The notes under the pieces were generated by a model. That model was not told the DNA's origin. It saw nothing but the letters and a program-made list of their open reading frames with translations, and did no database searches. Below, in pieces: positions 17,102 through 25,675 of a stretch of DNA of 64,000 nt. Origin of the DNA: Mesorhizobium sp. WSM3862. GTDB taxonomy: Bacteria; Pseudomonadota; Alphaproteobacteria; Rhizobiales; Rhizobiaceae. Where the stretch lies: contig NZ_NSGE01000005.1 of assembly GCF_002294985.1 (NCBI RefSeq), forward strand, positions 77,001 to 141,000, given 5' to 3'. The position numbers and the translations under genes were made by a program. Each line of letters begins with the position of its first letter. Position 1 is the first letter of the stretch.

Positions 17102-18004
17102 ATGGACCGCCTCGACGCCATGTCCTTGTTCGTAGCCACGGTGGAGGCCGGCAGCCTTTCCGCCGTCGCGCGACACGCCGGCGTACCGCTCGCCACCGTC
17201 AGCCGCAAGCTCTCCGAACTGGAGAGGCACCTCAACACGCGTCTGCTCAACCGCTCGACGCGGCGCCTCACCTTGACGGACGCTGGTCGTTCCTATCTCG
17301 CCGCCTGCCGCCGTATCCTCGATGAGGTGGGCGAAGCCGAACGAGCCGCCGCTGGCGAATATTTGAGCCCGACCGGCGAGCTGGTGATCACTGCGCCGGT
17401 CGTCTTCGGCCGCCTGCATGTGCTGCCGGTCGTCACAGATTTTCTGGCCGCCTATCCCGACGTCGACATCCGCCTGACGCTGTCCGATCGGATCACGCAA
17501 CTGATCGAGGAGCATATCGATCTTGCCGTGCGCATCGGCGAGCTGCCGGATTCGGCCATGGTCGCAGCGCGCGTCGGCCAGATCCGCCGCATCGTCTGCG
17601 CCAGCCCGGCATATCTTGCGAAGCATGGCACGCCGTTCGAACCGCGCGACCTTTCAGGCCACAACTGCATCACCTTCGAAGGGCTTGCCTCTCCCGCGAC
17701 GTGGAGCTTCGGCACCGACAAGAGCGAAACCGTGGTTCCGGTCCGCTCGCGGCTGCAGCTCAACACCGCCGAGGCAGCAATCGATGCGGCGATCGCCGGC
17801 CTCGGCCTGACGAGGGTGCTCTCCTATCAGGCGGACGCCGCGGTGCGCGCCGGCGCGCTCCATGTCGTGCTCGAGCCGTTCGAGCCGCCGCCATGGCCGG
17901 TCAATCTCCTGCATGCCGGTCAGGGCCTGCTGCCGGTGAAGCTGCGCGCCTTCCTCGATTTCGCGGCGCCCCGCCTGAAGGAGCGGCTGGCGCGCTCGCT
18001 GTGA
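17102..18004 (+). CDS. LysR-family transcriptional regulator
   Basis: A 300-aa regulator. The winged HTH occupies residues 1-60 (MSLFVATVEAGSLSAVARH, VSRKLSELERHL, STRRLTLTDAG); the ligand-binding domain follows from about residue 90 (GELVITAPVVFGRLHVLPVV). The N-terminal sequence resembles the CrgA/AaeR-like subgroup often paired with oxidoreductases. The divergent PNPOx-family gene is the probable target and a perfect inverted repeat lies between them. It probably represses its own promoter, since one repeat arm almost touches its start codon. Confidence 0.93.
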   Translation: MDRLDAMSLFVATVEAGSLSAVARHAGVPLATVSRKLSELERHLNTRLLNRSTRRLTLTDAGRSYLAACRRILDEVGEAERAAAGEYLSPTGELVITAPVVFGRLHVLPVVTDFLAAYPDVDIRLTLSDRITQLIEEHIDLAVRIGELPDSAMVAARVGQIRRIVCASPAYLAKHGTPFEPRDLSGHNCITFEGLASPATWSFGTDKSETVVPVRSRLQLNTAEAAIDAAIAGLGLTRVLSYQADAAVRAGALHVVLEPFEPPPWPVNLLHAGQGLLPVKLRAFLDFAAPRLKERLARSL

Positions 18005-18085
18005 TGCGCCCCACCGTCGCGCCGTTTCCTTTTTGCCCGCGCTTGGTGTAACCAACGCTCACTTCCACACCGGGCCCTTTCCCGC

Positions 18086-18880
18086 ATGCTCATTATCCGC
18101 TCGCTGGCGTTCAACCTAGCCTTCTATCTCAGCCTGGTCGTTCAGATGATCTTCTGGACGCCCTTCTATTTCCTGTCGCCCCGCCACCGCGCCTGGTTCG
18201 TGCCGAAATTCTGGTCGCGCACCTCGATGTGGCTTTACGACAAGATCGCCGGCACCAGGAGCGAAATCACGGGCGCCGAGAACCTGCCTGAGGGGTCCTT
18301 CATCCTGGCGCCGAAGCATCAGTCCTTCTGGGACGCGATCGCCTTTTTTCCTTATCTCGACGACGCCTTGTATATCCTGAAGCGGGAACTGACCTGGATC
18401 CCCTTCTTCGGCTGGTACATCATGAAGATGCGCATGATCCCGGTCGACCGCGGCAGCCGCTCCAAGGCGCTGAAAGCGGTCGTTGCCGCGACAAGGCAGG
18501 AGATGGCGCGCAACCCGCGTCAGCTTATCATCTACCCGGAAGGCACTCGTCGCCCACCGGGCGCCGAGCCGTCCTACAAATACGGCATCGTCGAGCTCTA
18601 TACCCAGCTGGGCGTTCCCGTGGTGCCGGTCGCCCATGTCGCCGGCCTCTACTGGCCGCGCCGCAAGTTCATGCGTTATCCGGGCACCATAAAGGCCCGT
18701 TTCCTGCCGCCGATTCCTCCGGGGCTCGACAAGGAGGAGTTCATGCAGCGGCTGATCGGCGAGACCGAGACCGCCTGCGACGAGCTGCTGGTCGAGGCCT
18801 CGCGCGCGCCGAACCCGCCGCCGATGCCGCCGACGGCGGTGAAGCGGCTGGCGGAGCTCGGCGCTGCGGCAAAGGCCTGA
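18086..18880 (+). CDS. lysophospholipid (1-acyl-glycerol-3-phosphate) acyltransferase
   Basis: A 264-aa PlsC-family enzyme. The catalytic HX4D motif is HQSFWD at residues 78-83, and the substrate motif is YPEGTRR near 150. One N-terminal membrane segment (residues 5-30) anchors it to the inner membrane. It transfers an acyl chain to the sn-2 position of lysophosphatidate or a related lysolipid. Some rhizobial relatives make ornithine lipids or other acylated lipids, so the acceptor is not certain. The tail is proline-rich (NPPPMPPT). Confidence 0.9.
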   Translation: MLIIRSLAFNLAFYLSLVVQMIFWTPFYFLSPRHRAWFVPKFWSRTSMWLYDKIAGTRSEITGAENLPEGSFILAPKHQSFWDAIAFFPYLDDALYILKRELTWIPFFGWYIMKMRMIPVDRGSRSKALKAVVAATRQEMARNPRQLIIYPEGTRRPPGAEPSYKYGIVELYTQLGVPVVPVAHVAGLYWPRRKFMRYPGTIKARFLPPIPPGLDKEEFMQRLIGETETACDELLVEASRAPNPPPMPPTAVKRLAELGAAAKA

Positions 18881-18887
18881 GCTCCCC

Positions 18888-19509
18888 TTACGGCAGCCCC
18901 GCCAGTGCAGTCGTCAGCACCAGCGTCGCCGCGAAGACGAGATTGATGATCCGCGACGCCAATGGATCGCGCAGCAGCCTCGCGAAAATCGTCCCAGCGA
19001 GAAGCCAGAGCACATGAATGGCGACGATCATCGCTGCCAGCACCAAAAGTTTTGGCCGACATCCCGAGCCCGTCGACCGTGGATGAAGCTCCCGCGAAGA
19101 CCGCGCCGATCGCCACATAGGCTTTCGGGTTGGCGACGGCGAGCATGAAGCCGCCGAAGAAGGTGGGACGCGCCGCCGCATTGCCGACTTGGGCAAGCGG
19201 CGGCGCTGTCGCGATCCTGAAGGCAAGGTAGAGGATATAGAGGGCCGAAGCGACAGTCAGCAACGGCGCCAGCCCCGGCACCGAGGCGAGCATGCCGAAT
19301 ATCCCGGCGGCCACAACCAGGAGCACGGCCGTCGTTCCAAGCACGATGCCGAACGTATAACCCAGCGAAGGCCGCAGCCCGAAAGCGGCGCCGACGGCGG
19401 TGACGCTGATCGTCGCCGGACCTGGGCTACCCATGACAACGGTCGCCGCCATGACCAGCGCCAGCACCTGCTGCCAGGGCTGCGCTTCGGACAAAACGTC
19501 TCCGACCAT
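18888..19509 (-). pseudogene. LysE/RhtB-family exporter, disrupted by a one-base frameshift
   Basis: From the ATG at 19509 the frame reads a LysE-type start (VMGSPGPATISVTAVGAAFG, then TFFGGFMLAVANPKAYVAIGAVFAG) as far as GLGMSAK. The match then continues in the next frame as LLVLAAMIVAIHVLWLLAG to LTTALAGLP and a stop at 18888. The joined length is 622 bases, one more than a multiple of three. The switch falls on a run of four T (plus strand 19050-19053) beside a run of four A; removing one base restores about 206 aa, the normal family length. This is either a recent null mutation, a phase-variable tract or a sequencing error. Confidence 0.82.
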
Positions 19510-19519
19510 GCCGAACCTC

Positions 19520-19546
19520 AATTCCTGCCGCGATCGGGCAGGAATT
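19520..19546. promoter_or_regulatory. 10-bp perfect inverted repeat upstream of the LysE-type gene
   Basis: AATTCCTGCC and GGCAGGAATT flank a 7-base spacer and lie 10 bp before the ATG of the exporter gene (minus strand). The position fits an operator for a repressor or an RNA hairpin at the ribosome site. No adjacent regulator gene is obvious. Confidence 0.55.
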
Positions 19547-19619
19547 ATCGCGAGGCACCGAAAAGGTCTTGAACGATCGTGTGGGGGACCTGCTGCACCA
19601 ACGCATGTTGGATCCAGGT

Positions 19620-19654
19620 CAGGCCGGCATCCGCCTGAATATCGACACGCCTTA
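19620..19654 (-). repeat. stop-codon-abutting dispersed repeat, copy B
   Basis: Minus strand: the TAA stop of the aldo/keto reductase gene is followed at once by GGCGTGTCGATATTCAGG and CGGATGCCGGCCTGA. The hairpin here is CAGGC/GCCTG, a C-G pair where copies A and C have U-G. An extra stem-loop (ACCTG...CAGGT with inner CCAAC/GTTGG) lies just beyond, at 19589-19619. Confidence 0.75.
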
Positions 19655-20599
19655 AGCGCTGGCGCGATCGAGCGCTGCGATGTCGTCGGCGGAAAGCTTG
19701 AGCGATGCTGCGCGGATCAGGCTTTCCATCTGTGCGGGCGTGGTGGCGCTGGCAATCGGCGCGGTGATGCCCGGCCGCGCCATGATCCAGGCGAGCGCCA
19801 CTTCGGCCTGCTTGGCCGAATGGCGCCCGGCCGCGGCATCGAGCGCGGAGAGAATGCGCATGCCGCGTTCGTTGAGATACTCGGCCACGTCTTCGCCACG
19901 CTCGCTCCGGCCAAGGTCGGCCTTGCTGCGGTATTTGCCGCTGAGAAACCCCTTGGCCAGGCCGAAATAGGTGATGACGCCGAGGCCTTCCGCCTTGCAC
20001 AGGTCGAGCAGCGGGCCGTCCAGGGAAGAGCGATCGTACAGATTGTATTCGGGCTGCAGAACCTCGTAACGCGGCAGGCCCCGCAGGCTGGCGACATCGA
20101 GGGCCGCGCGCAATTGCCCCGCATCGAGATTGGAGCAGCCCGGATAGCGGATCTTGCCCTTCTCGAGCAGGCGCTGATAGGCGCCGAGCGTTTCCTCGTA
20201 AGGCGTGGCCGGGTCCGGCCAGTGCGACAGATAGAGGTCGATGACGTCGGTCTGCAGCCGCTTGAGCGATTGGTCGACCGCCTTTTCGATATAGGCTGCG
20301 GAGAGGTCCCGCCTGCCCTGTCCCATGTCGGAGCCGACCTTGGTGATGACGACGATGCTGTCCCGGTTGCCGCGGCTCTTCATCCAGTTGCCGATGATGG
20401 TTTCGGATTCGCCGCCTTTGTTGCCCGGCGCCCAGCGCGAATAGGCGTCCGCCGTGTCGACTGCGTTGAAGCCGGCCTCGGCAAAGCGGTCGAGCAGGTC
20501 GAACGAGGTCTTCTCGTCGGCGGTCCAGCCGAAGACGTTGCCTCCAAGGACCAGCGGCGCGATGGAAAGGTCGGTGCGACCGAGACGGCGTTTCTGCAA
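19652..20599 (-). CDS. aldo/keto reductase
   Basis: A 315-aa NADPH-dependent TIM-barrel oxidoreductase. All four catalytic residues of the AKR family are visible: Asp and Tyr in DTADAYS, Lys in VITKVGS and His in LYLSHWPD. The start MQKRRLGRTDLSIAPLVLGGN is the typical AKR N-terminus. Length and the long loop near ESETIIGNWM suggest the YajO/Tas-like AKR group. The substrate is unknown, probably a carbonyl compound. It is transcribed alone; an 8-bp palindrome ACCTAGGT lies about 55 bp upstream of the start. Copy B of the dispersed repeat begins at its stop codon. Confidence 0.92.
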   Translation of the reverse strand: MQKRRLGRTDLSIAPLVLGGNVFGWTADEKTSFDLLDRFAEAGFNAVDTADAYSRWAPGNKGGESETIIGNWMKSRGNRDSIVVITKVGSDMGQGRRDLSAAYIEKAVDQSLKRLQTDVIDLYLSHWPDPATPYEETLGAYQRLLEKGKIRYPGCSNLDAGQLRAALDVASLRGLPRYEVLQPEYNLYDRSSLDGPLLDLCKAEGLGVITYFGLAKGFLSGKYRSKADLGRSERGEDVAEYLNERGMRILSALDAAAGRHSAKQAEVALAWIMARPGITAPIASATTPAQMESLIRAASLKLSADDIAALDRASA

Positions 20600-20717
20600 G
20601 ACTGATCTCCGTGATGCTGGGAAGGGCCTGGGTGCCCAGAGGATGGATTGCGGCTAACCTAGGTCGTGCCTTGCCCAGGTCAAAGGCATGGTTTTGCTTT
20701 TTGATCGGGCCAGATCT

Positions 20718-21248
20718 TCACGAAGGCGCGACCTGCCGCCCCACCTCTTCCAGCCAGTGGTCGCGGATGCCGAGCGCCCTCAGATGCTCCACTGTGCTCA
20801 GGACATAGTCTTCGTTCCTGCCCGATTGGCCCACGGCGCCGCGCACGACTTTTGCCGCATGGTCGGCGTCGAGCCCGCCGGCATATTGCTCATGCGCGCG
20901 GTCGACGATGTAGGCGACCGCTTCGACCGTTCCGCCTTGTCCCGCCCCATCCAGCCGGACATCGAGGGTGCGTTCGAGATAGACGCTGGTCACCAGCTCG
21001 CGCTCGCGCAGATAGGAAAGCACTTCGTCACGCAAATCGCCGGGCACGCGGAAGGCGAGCCCGACGCAGGAGCCGCCGCGGTCGAGGCCGAGCACCAGGC
21101 CCGGCCGCTCACGCGTACCGCGATGGACGAAGGAATAGACGCAGAGCGACCGGCGGAAGCCGTAAAGACGGGCGCGCCGCGTCTCGACATGTGCGAAACC
21201 GGGCCGCCAGATCAGCGACCCGTAGCCAAAAACCCAAAAATCGCCCAT
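20718..21248 (-). CDS. ChaC-like gamma-glutamylcyclotransferase
   Basis: A 176-aa protein starting GDFWVFGYGSLIWRPGF, the hallmark of the ChaC group of gamma-glutamylcyclotransferases (glycine-rich YGSL substrate loop). The expected catalytic glutamate region follows around residues 110-120. The reaction is probably release of 5-oxoproline from glutathione in the cytosol. The ATG at 21248 is chosen because it puts this motif at the very N-terminus; the open frame runs 28 codons further into the divergent promoter. Placement beside DUF2125 and tyrC is common in rhizobia. Confidence 0.9.
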   Translation of the reverse strand: MGDFWVFGYGSLIWRPGFAHVETRRARLYGFRRSLCVYSFVHRGTRERPGLVLGLDRGGSCVGLAFRVPGDLRDEVLSYLRERELVTSVYLERTLDVRLDGAGQGGTVEAVAYIVDRAHEQYAGGLDADHAAKVVRGAVGQSGRNEDYVLSTVEHLRALGIRDHWLEEVGRQVAPS

Positions 21249-21334
21249 ATCGCCAAGCCTGATTGCATTCGAGTGACGACACCACACCAGTAAGGTGCTT
21301 CTTCTGTCCCCGCTTGTCGTGCGTAAGAACAACC

Positions 21335-21357
21335 ACCCGCTCGCCGCATGAGCGGGT
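21335..21357. repeat. 8-bp perfect stem-loop before the DUF2125 gene
   Basis: ACCCGCTC and GAGCGGGT enclose a 7-base loop and end 17 bp before the DUF2125 start codon, in the divergent promoter region with the ChaC-like gene. There is no T-run, so a terminator is unlikely; it could be an operator or a leader hairpin. Confidence 0.4.
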
Positions 21358-21373
21358 TAACGAGAGCCGCAGC

Positions 21374-22372
21374 ATGACGTCAAGTGACGAGCGATCGCGC
21401 AAACCTCGCCGCCGGCTGTTCTGGCTTGCGGCGTTCATCTTGGTGCTGTTCGCGCTCTACAGCGGCGGATGGTTCTATCTCGCCGGCAAGGTCAAGACCG
21501 AGGCCGAGCGGGCCGTGGCCGAGCTTGGAGGCAAGGGCATCAAGGCCGACTGCGCCAATCTCACGGTCAGCGGTTATCCACTGGACTTCACGGTCGCCTG
21601 CGACAGCCTGGCCTATCAGGACGATGCCAGGAATGTAGCGGCCTCGACCGGCGATATGAACGTCGTCGCTCGCATCACCCAGCCTCTGTCGCCCGTGGCG
21701 AACCTGCGCGGGCCGTTGCGGACTGTGGCGCCGGGCATGCCGCCGCTTTGGCTCGACTGGGACAAGCTGCACGCCACGGTCAAGCTGTCATGGCCGCTTC
21801 CGCGCCGCATTTCGCTTCAGGCGGAAGGCTTGTCTGGACAGACCGATCCGGCCGACGACACCGATCCCGTGCAGCTGTTCAGCGCCGGCCAGGCGGCCGG
21901 CCAGCTGCAGCCGAACGGCCAGGACCTCGTCTATACCGGCAGCTTTGGCGACCTGAAGATCGACGCGGAAGCTGTCGGCGGACGCGTGCTGCCGGAACTC
22001 GACGGCGCCGGCGAAGCGACAGTGAAGAACGGCGTCGCGCTGATTAAGGCGCCGCCGAAAAGCCTGCGCGGCCAGTCGGTCGAGATTGCCAGCCTCGACG
22101 TGTCATCAGGCACGGCGCGCGTAACTGTGTCCGGGCCGATCTCGATCGACGCCGACGGCCTGATCGATGCAAATCTGTCGATCAAGCTGAAGGACCCAAA
22201 GGCCGTAGCGGCGATCCTCGCCGGCGCCATTCCCGAGCACAAGAGCGAGATCGAGCAGGGTTTTGCCGGCATTGCCATGCTCGGCAACCAACCGTCCATG
22301 CCGCTCAAGATCGTGAAGGGTAAAGCTTCGCTTGGCTTCATCCCGCTCGGCAAGATCAAGCCGGTCGATTGA
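21374..22372 (+). CDS. DUF2125 periplasmic protein
   Basis: A 332-aa protein with a basic N-terminus, one membrane helix (about residues 15-37, LFWLAAFILVLFALYSGGW) and a long extracytoplasmic beta-rich domain. Family marks are the early GYPLDF and the C-terminal LKIVKGKASLGFIPLG. DUF2125 is a mainly alphaproteobacterial family of unknown function, exported or anchored in the inner membrane. The ATG at 21374 is preferred over upstream codons that lie in the stem-loop region. It runs 8 bp ahead of the PfkB kinase gene, so the two are probably co-transcribed. Confidence 0.88.
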   Translation: MTSSDERSRKPRRRLFWLAAFILVLFALYSGGWFYLAGKVKTEAERAVAELGGKGIKADCANLTVSGYPLDFTVACDSLAYQDDARNVAASTGDMNVVARITQPLSPVANLRGPLRTVAPGMPPLWLDWDKLHATVKLSWPLPRRISLQAEGLSGQTDPADDTDPVQLFSAGQAAGQLQPNGQDLVYTGSFGDLKIDAEAVGGRVLPELDGAGEATVKNGVALIKAPPKSLRGQSVEIASLDVSSGTARVTVSGPISIDADGLIDANLSIKLKDPKAVAAILAGAIPEHKSEIEQGFAGIAMLGNQPSMPLKIVKGKASLGFIPLGKIKPVD

Positions 22373-22379
22373 GACTGCG

Positions 22380-23327
22380 ATGGCCGGACCGATCAAACTG
22401 CTCAGCGTCGGCGCGTTCACCCTCGACACGATCCTGCGTGTCGAGATGCTGCCCGCGCATCAGGGCAAGTTCATCGCCAGCGACGGTGTCCAGATCGCCT
22501 CCGGCATGGCGACGAGTGCGGCCTGCGCCGCGCATCGCCTCGGCGCCGATGTGTCGCTTTGGGCGAGCGCGGGAGACGATGCGGTCGGCGACCGGCTGAT
22601 CGCCGAGATCGAGGCGGAAGGCGTCGACTGCAGCCTGGTCCGCCGCGTCGCCGGCGCGCGCTCGGCGCTGGCCGCGATCCTGGTGGATGCCCATGGCGAG
22701 CGCATCATCGTGCCCTTCTATGACAGCAGGGCGCAAGCCGATCCCGACACGCTGCCGCTTGCCGAATTTTCCGCCTTCAACGCCGTGCTGGTGGACGTCC
22801 GCTGGCCGGGCGCCGCCGCACTTGCCTTGGCAGCCGCGCGGGATGCCGGCCGTCCGGCGATCCTCGACGCCGACACGGCGCCGATCGACGTGCTCGAGCG
22901 GCTTTTGCCGTTGGCCTCGCACATCGTCGCCTCGGAGCCGGCGGCGCGGATCGTCTGCGGCCATGCGCTCGATCCGGAAAGCGCATGCGCCGATCTCGCC
23001 TCGCGCACCGACGCCTTCGTTGCGGTAACGGGCGGCGCTGCCGGAACCTGGTGGCATGACCGGGGAACCGGTCGCGTCCGGCATGTCGAGGCGCCGAAGG
23101 TCAAGGCGGTCGACACGCTCGCCGCCGGCGACGTCTTCCACGGCGCCTTCGCCGTCGGGCTTGCCGAAGCCATGCCGCCCGAGCAGGCGCTGCGCTTTGC
23201 CAGCGCCGCCGCCGCGCTTAAATGCCTGCGCTTCGGCGGCCGGCTCGGCGCTCCAAACAGAGCCGAGACAATGGCCATGATGGCGGCGCACTGGCCCCCA
23301 TCGGGACAGATCGAGCAGAAGGCCTAG
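22380..23327 (+). CDS. PfkB-family carbohydrate/nucleoside kinase
   Basis: A 315-aa ribokinase-like enzyme. It opens with SVGAFTLDTILRV and has the glycine-rich sugar-binding region ASGMATSAACAAHRLG. The second PfkB signature appears as DTLAAGDVFHGAF near residue 245, with Ala in place of the usual Gly (DTxGAGD) but with the catalytic Asp of AGD kept. It phosphorylates a sugar or related alcohol with ATP; the substrate is unknown. Its stop overlaps the stop of the convergent tyrC gene by 4 bases. Confidence 0.9.
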   Translation: MAGPIKLLSVGAFTLDTILRVEMLPAHQGKFIASDGVQIASGMATSAACAAHRLGADVSLWASAGDDAVGDRLIAEIEAEGVDCSLVRRVAGARSALAAILVDAHGERIIVPFYDSRAQADPDTLPLAEFSAFNAVLVDVRWPGAAALALAAARDAGRPAILDADTAPIDVLERLLPLASHIVASEPAARIVCGHALDPESACADLASRTDAFVAVTGGAAGTWWHDRGTGRVRHVEAPKVKAVDTLAAGDVFHGAFAVGLAEAMPPEQALRFASAAAALKCLRFGGRLGAPNRAETMAMMAAHWPPSGQIEQKA

Positions 23328-24262
23328 GGCTTGGCCCGCGGGTGCTCTACGGCCTGACGGCCGAAATCCGGGACATCGATATCCTGGCCGGCCTCGATGA
23401 TCGAGCGGCGGATGGCGCGCGTGCGGGTGAACAGGTCGAACAGCTTTTCGCCGTCGCCCCAGCGGATCGCCCGCTGCAGCGAGGCCAGATCCTCCGAGAA
23501 GCGCGCCAGCATTTCCAGGATCGCGTCCTTGTTATGCAGGCACACGTCCCGCCACATGGTCGGGTCGGAAGCGGCCAGTCGGGTAAAGTCGCGAAAACCG
23601 GAAGCGGAATATTTGATGACTTCCGTCTTGGTCACCGATTCCAGGTCGTCGGCGGTGCCGACGATGTTGTAGGCGATGATATGCGGCAGATGCGAGACGA
23701 TGGCCAGGGTCATGTCGTGATGCTGCGGGTCCATCGTGTCGATGTTGGAGCCGCAGCGCCGCCAGAATTCGGAGAGCTTTTCCAGCGCCTCCGGATCCGT
23801 GCCCGGCAGCGGCGTGAAGATGCACCAGCGGTTGTCGAAGAGATCGGCGAACCCGGCATCCGGCCCGGACTTTTCCGTGCCCGCCAGCGGGTGCCCGGGG
23901 ATGAAATGCACACCGACGGGCACATGCGGCTGCATTTGCGCGATCACCGAAGCTTTGGTTGAGCCGACATCGGTAAGGATCGCGCCTTTCTTCAGCGCCG
24001 GCGCGATTTCGGCCGCGACCTCGCCGGACGAGCCGACCGGAACCGAGACGATGACGAGATCCGCGTCGCGCACTGCGTCTTCGGCCTCGGTCGTGTAGGA
24101 ATCGCCGAGACCCAGTTCCTCGGCGCGCTTGAGCGTCGATTGGCTGCGCGTCGCGATAGCGATGTGGCGCGCCAGGCCTTCGCGGCGGATGACGCGGGCG
24201 AGCGACGAACCGATCAGGCCGATGCCGACCAGCGCTATTCTTCCGAACATCGGTGCTGTCAT
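23324..24262 (-). CDS. tyrC: prephenate/arogenate dehydrogenase
   Basis: A 312-aa NAD(P)-dependent enzyme of tyrosine synthesis. The Rossmann motif is ALVGIGLIGSSLAR (residues about 10-23); further marks are VPVGSSGEVAAEI, DVGSTKASV, FIPGHPLAGTEKSG with the catalytic histidine, and the helical dimer domain SHLPHIIAYNIVG. It converts prephenate to 4-hydroxyphenylpyruvate or arogenate to tyrosine. It sits 6 bp downstream of hisC on the same strand, the usual rhizobial hisC-tyrC pair. No ACT domain is fused. Confidence 0.94.
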   Translation of the reverse strand: MTAPMFGRIALVGIGLIGSSLARVIRREGLARHIAIATRSQSTLKRAEELGLGDSYTTEAEDAVRDADLVIVSVPVGSSGEVAAEIAPALKKGAILTDVGSTKASVIAQMQPHVPVGVHFIPGHPLAGTEKSGPDAGFADLFDNRWCIFTPLPGTDPEALEKLSEFWRRCGSNIDTMDPQHHDMTLAIVSHLPHIIAYNIVGTADDLESVTKTEVIKYSASGFRDFTRLAASDPTMWRDVCLHNKDAILEMLARFSEDLASLQRAIRWGDGEKLFDLFTRTRAIRRSIIEAGQDIDVPDFGRQAVEHPRAKP

Positions 24263-24268
24263 GGTGCT

Positions 24269-25372
24269 TCAGCTTTTCAGAAATGTCTTGAGCGCCTCGA
24301 CGACGCCGCGATTGGCCTCCTCGATGCCGATGCTCATGCGCAGCGCGTTGGGAAAGCCGTAGCCGGTGACGCGCCGCAGGATGTAGCCACGCGCGCTGAG
24401 ATAGTCGTCCGCGGCCGCTGCCGAATGCTTTTTGTTGTCGGGGAAGTGGATCAGCACGAAATTGCCGACGCTGGGCGTCACGCGCAGCCCGAGCCCGGTC
24501 AGTTCCTCGCTGACCCAGGCAAGCCACTTCTCGTTATGCGCCACGCTGCGTTCAATATGGGCGCGGTCGCGGATGGCCGCGATACCGGCCTCGATCGCGG
24601 TCGCATTGACGTTGAAGGGCCCGCGCACCCGGTTGATGGCATCGACGAAATGCGCCGGTCCGTACATCCAGCCGATGCGTGCGCCGCCGAGGCCGAGCTT
24701 GGAGAAGGTGCGGGTCATGACCACGTTCTCCGAGCTCCCGGCCAGCTCGATGCCGGCTTCATAGTCGTTGCGCCGCACATATTCGGCATAGGCCGCGTCG
24801 AGCACCAGGAGCACGCTCTTGGGCAGTCCGGCATGCAGCCGGCGCACCTCCTGGAACGGCACATAAGTGCCGGTCGGATTGTTGGGGTTGGCGAGGAACA
24901 CGATCCGCGTCGCCGGCGTCACCGCGGCGAGGATTGCGTCGATGTCGGCGCGCTCGTCCGTCTCCTTGACCGCCACCGGCTTGGCGCCGGCGGCTTGGAT
25001 ATAGTTCTTGTAAACCATGAAGGCGTGTTCGGTGAACACGGCCTCGTCTCCCGGCGCGAGATAGGTCTGCGCCAGCAGCCCCAGGATCTCGTCGGAGCCA
25101 TTGGAGCAGACGATGTTTGCCGGATTGAGGCCGTGCACATCGGCGATCGCCTCGCGCAGCCGGCGGGCGGAGCCGTCGGGATAAACGTCCAATTTGGCAG
25201 CCACCTCCCGGGCGGCCTCGATCGCCTTCGGCGAGGGCCCGAGCGGATTCTCATTGGACGACAGCTTGTAGACCTTCGTCACGCCGGCCGGCGCGGTACT
25301 TTTTCCCGGCACATAGGCCTCGATGTCCATGATGCCCGCGCGGGGCGTCGGACGTGGCTGATCCTGCTTCAT
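24269..25372 (-). CDS. hisC: histidinol-phosphate aminotransferase
   Basis: A 367-aa fold-type I aminotransferase. Seen are [34 protein letters not shown], the conserved aspartate/tyrosine loop LDAAYAEY, the PLP lysine in [14 protein letters not shown] (near residue 224) and the arginine in [11 protein letters not shown]. It makes histidinol phosphate; being paired with tyrC, it may also transaminate aromatic precursors, as known for some HisC2 enzymes. The long divergent interval to metX (303 bp) holds its promoter. Confidence 0.94.
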   Translation of the reverse strand: MKQDQPRPTPRAGIMDIEAYVPGKSTAPAGVTKVYKLSSNENPLGPSPKAIEAAREVAAKLDVYPDGSARRLREAIADVHGLNPANIVCSNGSDEILGLLAQTYLAPGDEAVFTEHAFMVYKNYIQAAGAKPVAVKETDERADIDAILAAVTPATRIVFLANPNNPTGTYVPFQEVRRLHAGLPKSVLLVLDAAYAEYVRRNDYEAGIELAGSSENVVMTRTFSKLGLGGARIGWMYGPAHFVDAINRVRGPFNVNATAIEAGIAAIRDRAHIERSVAHNEKWLAWVSEELTGLGLRVTPSVGNFVLIHFPDNKKHSAAAADDYLSARGYILRRVTGYGFPNALRMSIGIEEANRGVVEALKTFLKS

Positions 25373-25471
25373 GTCACAAATCCGTCGAGAGGCCCTGGTT
25401 CGAGGCCGCAGCGGAAATACAGGCCGTGGCCCCGAATGTCGAGGGCCGGCGCGCTCGCGCGTAGGCAGACC

Positions 25472-25500
25472 GTTGACGAAGCGCGGCGCTGGCCCTAGAA
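25472..25500 (+). promoter_or_regulatory. predicted promoter of the metX operon
   Basis: GTTGAC (25472-25477) and CTAGAA (25495-25500) are spaced by exactly 17 bp, close to the alphaproteobacterial housekeeping consensus CTTGAC-N17-CTATAT. It would start transcription about 10 bases before the SAM-II aptamer. The rest of the 25373-25471 stretch shows nothing beyond the presumed hisC promoter. Confidence 0.6.
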
Positions 25501-25513
25501 GAACAGCCGGATC

Positions 25514-25570
25514 TCCCGTGGTGATTTGGCCGGTCGGCTTGCAGCCACGTTAAACAATTCGCTAAAGGGC
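25514..25570 (+). ncRNA. SAM-II riboswitch (metA motif)
   Basis: The P1 stem is CGTGG/CCACG (25517-25521 with 25545-25549); GTGATTTGG follows its 5' arm and CTTGCAG precedes its 3' arm. GTTAAA and GCTAAAGGG complete the aptamer, the same order of conserved blocks as the published alphaproteobacterial SAM-II pseudoknot. It binds S-adenosylmethionine and turns off methionine synthesis genes. The downstream terminator suggests transcriptional control of metX and of everything co-transcribed with it. Confidence 0.92.
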
Positions 25571-25584
25571 CGTTTGCAACCTGT

Positions 25585-25616
25585 AACCGGCTTTGCGAAG
25601 GCAGGCCGGTTTTTTG
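25585..25616 (+). terminator. intrinsic terminator of the SAM-II expression platform
   Basis: AACCGGC (25585-25591) pairs with GCCGGTT (25605-25611) around a 13-base loop and runs into six T (25610-25615). It lies 15 bases after the aptamer and 60 bases before the metX start, so it is most likely the off-switch formed when SAM is bound. Confidence 0.8.
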
Positions 25617-25675
25617 TTGTCCGTTGCCGGCCGGACGCCGTATCGCGAGATCGATGCGACTGGATGGGGAATGCA

